From Papiliotrema nemorosa (Eukaryota > Basidiomycota > Tremellomycetes > Tremellales > Rhynchogastremaceae), in the NCBI GenBank assembly GCA_032158125.1, contig JASKOT010000067.1:1-13939 (forward strand): 13,939 nt of DNA. Direction: 5' to 3'. Below, in pieces: positions 1 through 8,096 of this stretch. Both the position numbers and the translations under genes were made by a program. Each line of letters begins with the position of its first letter. The stretch's first letter is position 1. The notes below the pieces were generated by a model, which worked only from the letters and a program-made list of their open reading frames with translations, was not told the DNA's origin and searched no databases.

Positions 1-68
1 GGGCTGGGCGGCCGGGGCCCCGGGGGCCGCCCCCCCCCCCCCCCCGCCGCGCCCCCCCCCGCCCCCCC
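1..68. other. G/C-only contig-end sequence, probably artefact
   Basis: The first 68 bases contain essentially only G and C (one T), with C runs of up to 15. The composition changes abruptly at about position 69 to normal mixed sequence. Read outward on the minus strand this is a poly-G tract followed by a CCCCGGGG-type palindromic stretch. The opposite end of the window has a matching arrangement. I see no coding or telomere-like repeat here. Assembly artefact is an inference. Confidence 0.7.
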
Positions 69-185
69 ATGTACTTTATTCGCCACCCCCAGGTAACCAC
101 ACCCTCCCCCCCCGGAGTGACGTCGCCGCCCGAACGCCCATCTCTCTATCAACACCGTCTCACACTACATTGGACAGCTCTCATC

Positions 186-3100
186 ATGTCCAACCCAGAT
201 CCCCAAGAGAGGGAATACTATGATCGCCTATTCACAGCGATAGACAAGAACGACGTGAGTGCAAATCTTCCTTCTCCTGGACCTGGAACACACCTTGACG
301 CATAAAGGCCGGCGTTCTCCCCGGCCAGGACGCTCTGCCTTTTCTCCTATCTTCCAATCTGTCCCAACAGATCTTGGGAGAAGTCTGGGCAGTGGCAGAT
401 GCAGAAAATAATGGCTTCCTCACGCGAGAAGGGTGGTACAAGGCTGCTCGGCTGATAGGCTGGCTGCAAAACGGCGAGACTGTTGTCACCGAATCGCTCA
501 CTTTGAAGCGTGAGTGCTTTCTGTGTATTCATCTCTTAACTCCATCTAGGCCCGCCTTACCCTCAATTCACCGGTCATACGCCTCCAGTATCGACTCCCT
601 CTCGTTTACCGCCAGTGACGGCTGCAGATCGCACGAAATTCACGCGCATCTTTGTCGGGTGTGGTCCGTCAAACGGTCTCGTCTCTGGCGACAAAGCTCG
701 GGACGTATTTCTCAAGTCAAAATTAGACTATGAAAAGCTTGGACAGATCTGGTGCGCTCTTTCCCACGACGCTCGATGAAGACCTCTTACATATCAGGAA
801 CCTAGCCGACACACAGCAACGCGGCTCCCTTGATCTGACCGACTTTATCATTGGAATGTATCTCATTCAGTCTTGTATGGCGGATCCCTCAATGAACCTT
901 CCTGCCACACTCCCACCTGGCACCTACGAGCAAGCTTCGGGTGGTCGGCTGCCGCCCGTTGTGCCTATGTCTCCCCAACGGACCGGATCGTCGCTGCGAC
1001 CACAGCATACTGGGCCAATTTCTCCGATGAACCCTCAACGGACCGGTACCCCGACTCGAGCTCCTTCTGTCCTGACGGGTGCTCCTTCATGGGATGTCAC
1101 AGCAGAAGCCAAAGCCTCATCGGATCGATTCTTTGCGCAGCTGGATACACAGAACAAGGGAATCATCGAGGGTGATGTTGCAGTGCCGTTCATGCTGCAG
1201 AGTCAACTGGATGAGGGAACGCTGGCCACCATCTGGGACTTGGCTGACATCAAACACGAGGGCAGGCTGGATCGAGATCAGTTTGCAGTAGCCATGCACT
1301 TGATCAACGCCAAACTCGCAGGCAGAGACGTCCCCAATACATTGCCAATTTCGCTCATCCCGCCTTCACTCCGACAAATGGCGGGTACCCAAGAGGCGGT
1401 TTCGGGCCCGAGTGATGCGACTAGAGACCTTTTTGATCTCTTTGATGACCCTCCTGCATCCACACCGGTCTTCACGCCTGCCCCGCCTCGTGCAACCTTT
1501 TCCCCCGTGCCACCCGCCCCAGCCTTCGCCCCTCGCATTGCTCCACCCGCCGCGCGGTCTCTGGTCACATCACCGCCACCGCCATCTGATCTTCTGGGTG
1601 AAGAGGCAGCGCCCGTCTCGGATCATTCAGCGGAAATTGGCAACAAGCGCAACGAGCTCGAGAGCACTGAGAAAAATCTCGCTGCGGTCTCATCGACTCG
1701 GCAACAGCTCGAAACTACAGCATCTGATTCCGCAACTCAATTGGCCGACCTGCAACAGCGGCTGTCGACGGCCCGCGAAAAACACGAGACCGAGACCAAA
1801 GCCATTGCTGATCTCAACCAACGAGTGAGCGAGCAAAAGGCCACGCTACAAAAGCTCAACTCTGAGCTCATCACGGCGGAATCTGATGTTTCGGCGTTGA
1901 AATCGGAAAAGAGCGAACTCGAACAATCCTTATTACACGACAAGGAGGAGGTGCGAGATCTACAAAGGCGAATGAAAGACCTTGAAGAGGAACGTACAAA
2001 TCTTAAGACGGTTCTCGAAAAGCTGCGAAAAGAAGCCAGGCAGCGAAAAGGCATGGTGACCATCGCCAAGAAACAACTCTCCACGGCCGAGACCGCAAGA
2101 GACGGTGTTCAAACCGAGATCGACGCCGAAGCGTCGGCAGCGTCGGCAGCGGCGGCAGCTGTTCCTCTACCCGCCACACCTCAAGCCCTGAGTCCGGTCG
2201 CGACTGGCGTGTCTCAACGGTCGAACAATCCGTTTGACCGTCTGGGACGATCGAGTCAATCATCGACTGCGGCCTTGGTCGGCGCAGGAGCGGCCGCTGC
2301 TGCAGGTGCCGTGGTTGCTGGTGCAGAAACTCTCCCTCATGCCGCCAAAGAGGCTGTGTCGCCCCCAGTCGAGGAGGAAAAGGGTGCAGATGATACGGAC
2401 AATGCCCAAGCGACAGTTTCTAGATCCGAAGATGATCCTTTCGAGGTCTCTGCCAATGAAGAGCCTGAGACGCGGGTGAACCCGATCAGCGAGCCCGTGG
2501 ATGCCTTTGGCGCCGGCATTTCCACAGAGGGCGAGGCGAAAGCTAATGGATTCGGTGACTCTTTCGCATCACCCCCGGTCGACTCGACTACCGCCGATTC
2601 GATGAGCCCTCCCCAGCCTGCTGCGACCGGAACGGCGGAGTCAGATTTTGACGCTGCTTTCGTCGATTTCGACGGAAACAACCAGATAGCACCGACATCC
2701 GAGCCCAGGCCGGTCGAATCGAACGATGCAGCTTCTTCTGACGAAGAAGAGGAACCGGAGGACATTGATGCGCCCAGCAAATACCGGGCCATGTCTCCTC
2801 CCGTAGGTTCGGAGGATGTTGCTTCCTTGACATCGGCTGCCTCGATCTCAGCTCCATCCCGCTCCAAGTCCCCTGGTCTGGCCCCTCCCCTCGAGACTCC
2901 AGCCACCATCACCCCTCGCCGAAGTGCTCCACCTCCACCGGTACGGAACACGAGTACGAACATTGATGCGTTGGATCCCTTTGCACCGTCATCGCCGCAG
3001 AGACCCACTCAAACCACCTCGCCAGAGACCATCGAAGCTCCGCTGCCTTCGACATCTCCCACAGTGCCCACAAACGACGTCGTCGCCACGTCCAATCCGG

Positions 3101-3727
3101 CGCCAGCCCCATCTCGGGGGGCATTCGATGATGATGATTTCGATTTCTCTGATCTCCCTGCTGCCACTGTGGATAACACCAGCAAACATCCTACAGGACC
3201 AGGTCCCAATTTCGACGACGAGTTTGCCGGGTTTGACGACGAGTTTGGGTCTTCTCAGCCACCGTCCGGATCTGACAACTCTAATCTGGCTAAAAGTTAC
3301 GAAATGGTTTCACCTGCCCCGCGAGGCTACGACGAGTGGGCTGTACCAGGGACATCAGCAGTGCAGGCCGGACAATCCAGTCTTTCCTTTGACGATGCCT
3401 TTGGCGGTGACTTTGAGTGAGTTTGCGTTCTGACTGGAGGACTGGTCTGACGAAACAGACCTTCCATACCTCCTCTAGCACCAGGTGGTACTACGGCCAC
3501 ACCGGCTGCCACCGGTGCTACAGCCGCTCCACCTTTGCCTCAGCGCTCAGAGACTCAAGCACAGAATGACGATATTGAAGATGTGAAAAAGGTGAGGCTC
3601 ATCTGCTCTCACGCCGTGCTCACACCAGCTCTGTGCTATGGGTTTCCCCCGAAATCTAGTCATCGCAGCGTTGGACGCCAATGGATATGACTTTCAAAAG
3701 TCGCTCAATGTCCTCTTAGCTCAATAG
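186..3727 (+). CDS. EDE1: Ede1/Eps15-like endocytic scaffold, three EH domains, coiled coil and C-terminal UBA
   Basis: Spliced model: exons 186-254, 308-509, 550-751, 798-3416, 3459-3591, 3629-3727, giving 1107 aa. In yeast, Ede1 is an early-arriving scaffold at clathrin endocytic sites; its EH domains bind NPF motifs and its UBA binds ubiquitin. Seen here: EH1 about 8-95 (EF-hand-like DAENNGFLT loop), EH2 about 115-190 (QIWNLADTQQRGSLD after splicing), EH3 about 256-350 (TIWDLADIKHEGRLD). A long charged heptad-rich coiled coil spans about 433-602, followed by an acidic Ser/Pro-rich tail with NPF at 635 and DPF at 704 and 884. The UBA is about 1068-1107 (LCAMGFPRNL). Removing introns 1 and 3 restores EH1 and EH2, which supports those joins. 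Intron 3 uses a GTGCGC donor. ATG 186 starts just before EH1; an in-frame ATG at 69 would add 39 residues but borders the artefactual contig end. The UBA lies in a small last exon after two introns, so a single-ORF prediction would lose it. Confidence 0.93.
967..1047 (+). repeat. Short peptide repeat between EH2 and EH3 of Ede1
   Basis: Two near-identical segments encode M-[S/N]-P-Q-R-T-G. They start at 967 and 1027, exactly 60 nt (20 codons) apart, with a weaker related PQHTG copy between them. They lie in the Pro/Ser-rich linker joining EH2 to EH3. SP and TP sites make the linker a possible phosphorylation target, which is inference. Confidence 0.6.
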
Positions 3728-3903
3728 AGAATAGTCATAGGTGAACGTAGGACGATCCGTTGGATCCCGCGCCGGGATTGTACTGTACTCGTACTGTAGA
3801 ACAAGCAGCTCAATGAACAAAGTGCTCTCGGCGAACGCATAGGGGTATATCAAGTACAAGGCTACTTACTGTCCATATCTACTGATGATGGACGGGTGGC
3901 ACA
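3728..3903. other. Convergent intergenic region between EDE1 and the chitinase gene
   Basis: These 176 bp separate two stop codons on opposite strands and must hold both 3' ends. A short TGTACTGTACTCGTACTGTA-type tandem (about 3779-3797) is present. I see no clear polyadenylation signal and no gene. Confidence 0.5.
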
Positions 3904-5407
3904 TCACTGCACGCCAAGACATTTTTGCAACGCAGCAAAGTGAGGTCCTCCAGCGGCTCCTCCGGTGTCCTGGTTGATGCTCCAGACCATGACGCCTCCA
4001 GCATCAGGAAGGTTAGCCTTGCAAGATGCTTCCATATCGGCGGCACTGAGCCAGGTCCAGAATATATGACCCCACTCTATGCTCGTGCCGACAAAGGAGC
4101 TTGCGTGGTGGGTGGAGTCGCTATGCGCATCTTGGTCGATCAAAGCAAACTCTGCTGCTCGATCCGCATTGTCAGCGACGGCAGCGTTGTAAGTTACGCT
4201 TCCCGAGTTTTTGAGATCGGTCCCATTGGCAGGATTCTCGTGCAAACCCAGATCGCAACCGACGTAAGGTGCATCTGAGCAGGTGGCATCGAGACTAAAC
4301 CATTTTGCATACATGGGGAACCCAATATTGAGTTTCGCCGGAGCAATATTGAAGCCTTTGAAAGCGGCAAAGGTCTCTTGGACGACTGTGGCGCCAGCAT
4401 GGTGACCAGTCTTTGTATCTCGCCTGTTGATAAAGTCATACGACCTGCCAGGTTAGCCAGCAGATCTCGGCTGCAGATATTGTGAGACGGACATGAGATT
4501 CCACCAGTCTACAACGGCGTCGAGCCCAGACGCAGTGGCGGGGACCTGGTATGCGACCATGTCGATTGGCTTGGAGGGAACAGCGATTGACATGAATGGA
4601 GACTTGCCAACTTGAGTTCCATATTCGGTGAGCTGCTTTCGAACTTCTTGGGCCAGGAGGACAAAGTTCGGCCCATCCGTGTCGTCCAATCGCCGACTCA
4701 TCGGGTCTGATGCGGGCAAGAGGTAGTTGGCCCCGTTGTTGACAGGGTACCTGTAGTCATCAGAATAGATTGCAATCGCTTGAATTGGCAAGTGACTCAC
4801 TCCCAGTCCAAGTCTACCCCGTCAAGACCATACGTTCTGCACCACGAGATCAAAGCAGTGGCAAAGGCTGTACGAGTCTCTGGTGTCTTGGAAGCGGGAC
4901 GAAACCCGTTGTCGTATCCCCATCCACCCACCGCAACTCCCACCTTGATACCTTGTGCTTGAATACTTTTGACTTGATCCACCGTCCAGCCCTGAGCGGT
5001 GGCTCCTTCGCCTACCCAGGCAGCAGCATTGCCAGTGACGGCTACAAATGCTACACCGTCAACGATGTCTCGTCGTCGCATCCGGGCAGCTCACACAGAA
5101 TGAGATGAGTGACTCCCTTCAACTGCTCTGCCGTGGGAAGCTCGGTGCGTGCGTGAAAGCTGTGGGGTCAGCAAGTTGATTTCTGGAGATGCACCTACAT
5201 GCTCCAGTATGCCACAAATCTCTTTCCTCCGTTGGCAGTAGAATTGGCTGCCAATGGGGAGTATGAGGCAGGGCTAGCACTAGCCGTGACACTTGCAACT
5301 GGGCTGGGAGACGAGGGCGGTAGCTCTCGCTGATTGAGCTTTGCAGGAGCCGCCGTGACCATCAAGGCCAGGGCGGAAGCGGCGAGAAGAGACAAGTCGA
5401 ATCGCAT
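3904..5407 (-). CDS. Secreted GH18 chitinase
   Basis: Spliced model on the minus strand: 5407-5199, 5159-5095, 5050-4801, 4750-4493, 4444-3904, giving 440 aa. GH18 enzymes cleave chitin by substrate-assisted catalysis; a secreted fungal one would act in wall remodelling, cell separation or feeding. Seen here: a hydrophobic signal peptide at about 1-21 ending in TAAPA, then a Ser/Pro/Ala-rich linker (about 28-60) with an NST sequon. The fold motifs follow: AVGGWG at 131-136, the complete DxxDxDxE catalytic motif DGVDLDWE at 168-175 with Glu175 as proton donor, MSYD at 261-264 and VMVWSINQD near 415. The DWE-YP junction and the NLM-SYDF junction are rebuilt only by splicing; the latter uses a GTCCGT donor. 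I chose ATG 5407 because it begins the signal peptide. No chitin-binding module, Ser/Thr-rich tail or GPI signal is seen, so a compact secreted enzyme is inferred. Chitobiase-type activity cannot be excluded. Confidence 0.9.
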
Positions 5408-5890
5408 TCTGGAGTGCAAAGTGCGCAGCGCGCATTACGAAAGATACCCGGGGGTTGGTATATGAGTAGTATCAAGCGCAAGTAGCAGTCGACCAACTAC
5501 AAAGGATGGGTATTGGCTGGACGAGCCGTGACATAGGAGTGAACATCATGTGCAGGGGATAGCAGGGGTAATCATCCAGAAAGGAAGCGCGGTATCTCAG
5601 GAGTGCAAAAGAGGGACGGATCCCCACCTACAGCTTCATGTGACTCTCCTCCTGTCTACGCTTCGGGTTTGATGTGGTGCTAGAAAGGTGCTGCATGATG
5701 GCTTGAAACCCGTCGTGAGTGATTGGCTGAAAGGTGAGATGTGAGATGAGCAGCCCTCGGTCGTCGTCGGCTCGACTCGGCTCAATGAGTATTGTTTCGA
5801 CTTTTTTTTTCCCCTTCACTCAATCGTACATCTTGTCATTTCCCCCGCCTTACCTTTCGCGGTCTAACCCCTAGGTGACGTTCGGCAAGA
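5408..5890. promoter_or_regulatory. Divergent upstream region shared by the chitinase and LYS4
   Basis: The 483 bp between the two start codons contain no convincing gene. On the LYS4 side a pyrimidine-rich stretch (about 5796-5875, including a run of nine T then CCCC) resembles a fungal CT-box or leader. CTAACCCCTAG ending at 5874, 16 bp before the LYS4 ATG, looks like a branch point plus 3' splice site. A GTGAGT at 5715 could be its donor, so a 5'-UTR intron is possible. On the chitinase side a TATA-like TATATG lies at about 5460, some 50 bp upstream of the ATG. Functions are inferred. Confidence 0.5.
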
Positions 5891-8085
5891 ATGTTGCGTC
5901 AACGCTCTGCCATTGTAGGCTCTTTCATGAGAATTCGAGGGTATGCGACCGTTTCCAATCCCCAAACGCGTATAGAAAAGATTGTTCAGAAATATGCCGT
6001 CGACCTATCGCCTTCGACCAAGGTCAAAGCTGGAGACTATGTGATGATACGACCCGAGCATGTGTGGGTCCTCATACCTGTTATATTTTTCATCCAAGAC
6101 TGAATCTCTTAGCATGACGCATGACAATACTGGACCTGTCATTTCCAAATTCCTCTCGCTCTCTTGTTCTCGCATTGATAACCCTCGACAGCCGGTCTTT
6201 ACACTTGATCACGATGTTCAAAACAAGTCGGAAACGAATCTAGCCAAATACGCCAAGATTGAGGCTTTTGCTAAATCACACGGAGTCGATTTTTACCCAG
6301 CCGGACGAGGGATTGGTCATCAGATTGTGGTCGAGGAGGGTTATGCCTGGCCGGGCAAGATGGTTGTCGCCAGTGACAGTCATAGTAATCATTACGGAGG
6401 TGTGGGATGTCTTGGGACAGCTATCGTTCGGACTGATGCTGCGTGAGTGCTCCTGGCAGTCTCAACAGAGAACAGACCTGACGATCTAGCGGAATCTGGG
6501 CGACGGGCAAGTTTTGGTGGCAGATCCCTCGAATCATCTCGGTCTCGCTAGACGGTCAACTTTCGCCAGGAGTGACAGGCAAGGATGTCATTGTCGCTCT
6601 GGCGGGTTTGTTCAACAAAGACGAGGTGCTGAATGCCGCGATCGAATTCACCGGAGACGGTGTACAATTCCTGTCTGTCGACGAGCGTTTGACCATTGCC
6701 AACATGACGACCGAGTGGGGAGCAGTAGCCGGGGTCTTCCCCGTTGACGACAAGCTTCGGGCTTGGTACAAGGCCCATATCGAGCGATCTTCACGATTTG
6801 GACCCCACCCTAGACTCTCCATGGAAAGATTAGCGACCATAGAGGACTCGCCAGCGGATCCCGGTGCGCACTATGCATCAAGACTATCCCTCGACCTGTC
6901 TTCCCTCTCTCCCTATGTCTCTGGACCCAACTCGGTCAAAGTCGCCAACCCTCTTTCTCGCCTCTTGGACCCGCCTATACCCATCGATAAGGCATACTTG
7001 GTTTCCTGTACCAACTCCCGAGCCTCGGATCTAGCTGCAGCTGCTCGAGTTCTACGCGGAAAAAAAGTTGCACCGGGAGTCGAGTTTTACATTGCCGCTG
7101 CCTCGAGTCTAGTCCAAGCGCAATCTGAAGAAGCTGGCGATTGGCAAGCCTTGATCGAAGCCGGAGCCAAAACACTCCCAGCAGGATGCGGACCGTGTAT
7201 CGGATTGGGTGTCGGTCTTCTCGAGAAGGGTCAAGTAGGCATCAGCGCAACCAATCGAAATTACAAAGGTCGCATGGGGCATCCTGAAGCGCTCGCCTAC
7301 CTGGCGTCTCCTGCCGTTGTAGCAGCCTCTGCTGAGAAGGGTGTCATATGCGGACCAGAAGATGTGATTCTTGGCTCATCAGAGCCTAGGATACAGCTGG
7401 AAACCGTGGAGGCGCCACCTCCAGTTGAGGGAGCATTGGAACCGCTATTACCTGGTTTCCCAGAGACCTTTTCAGGACCGCTTGTCTTTGCGCCCCAGGA
7501 CAATCTGACAACGGACGGGATGTATCCTGGCAAGTATACATACCAGGATGATATCACACCTGAGCGTCAAGCCGAAGTAGTCATGGGTGAGTATGTACTG
7601 CGCATCCTGCTGACGTGTCAGAAAACTACGATCCAGAATTCGCATCCACTATCCGTGATCTTCGCTCGTCTCACCCGACTTCTATCCTCTTGTCGGGCTA
7701 CAACTTTGGTACTGGATCATCTCGAGAACAGGCGGCAACGGCCATCAAACATGCCGGCATTCCCTTGGTGATATGCGGCTCCTTTGGTGATATCTTCAAG
7801 CGAAATGCCATCAACAACGGTCTTATCCTGGTGGAATCGCCCGAATTAATAGCCGACATGACCTCTACTTTTGCCAAGGACGGCATTCGGGGGCAAGGGG
7901 GACGAGACGGGAAATTGACAGTAGTTCCCGGTTGGACGATCAAGGTGGATACGCGCAAGGGCCAGGTCACCGTCGACCGAGGCGCTCAAGGAGAGAAGAC
8001 CTATCCCGCCGCCAAGGTCGGCCGAAGTGTACAAGAATTATGGGTCAATGGCGGTCTGGAGGGTTTCATTAGAGCTTCGTTGTAG
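5891..8085 (+). CDS. LYS4: Homoaconitase, mitochondrial
   Basis: Spliced model: 5891-6063, 6113-6442, 6490-7586, 7622-8085, giving 687 aa, the usual size for fungal Lys4. Homoaconitase converts cis-homoaconitate and homoisocitrate in the fungal alpha-aminoadipate lysine pathway in mitochondria, using a 4Fe-4S cluster. Seen here: an Arg-rich amphipathic N-terminus ending RGYAT, typical of a mitochondrial presequence, then [38 protein letters not shown] and [11 protein letters not shown]. The three cluster cysteines are C341 (SCTNSR) and C401/C404 (GCGPC). The swivel-domain substrate loop is GTGSSREQ with SSR at 566-568. These blocks match homoaconitase better than mitochondrial aconitase, isopropylmalate isomerase or IRP1. 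Introns are 49, 47 and 35 nt. Intron 1 is placed at GTGGGT so that the sequence reads EHVMTHDN. All key residues are present, so the enzyme should be active. Confidence 0.95.
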
Positions 8086-8096
8086 CATAGATGAAA

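Noticed and set aside
1..68. Telomere or centromere-type repeat at the left end
   Set aside because: No periodic unit is present, only C homopolymers and GC palindromes; poly-G sequencing artefact fits better.
69..185. EDE1 starting at ATG 69
   Set aside because: The 39-residue extension is Pro-rich leader-like sequence at the edge of the artefactual contig end, and EH1 starts right after ATG 186.
2337..3008. 223-codon open frame antisense to EDE1
   Set aside because: It lies wholly opposite the Ser/Pro/Glu-rich EDE1 tail, is itself Ser/Gly/Ala low complexity, and shows no domain. The sense frame is clearly coding.
3925..4278. 117-codon plus-strand open frame inside the chitinase
   Set aside because: Opposite the last chitinase exon, whose minus-strand translation has GH18 motifs; a shadow frame.
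5628..5819. 63-codon minus-strand open frame between the chitinase and LYS4
   Set aside because: Short, lies in the shared upstream region, depends on the T-run for its lysine-rich start, and has no recognisable feature.
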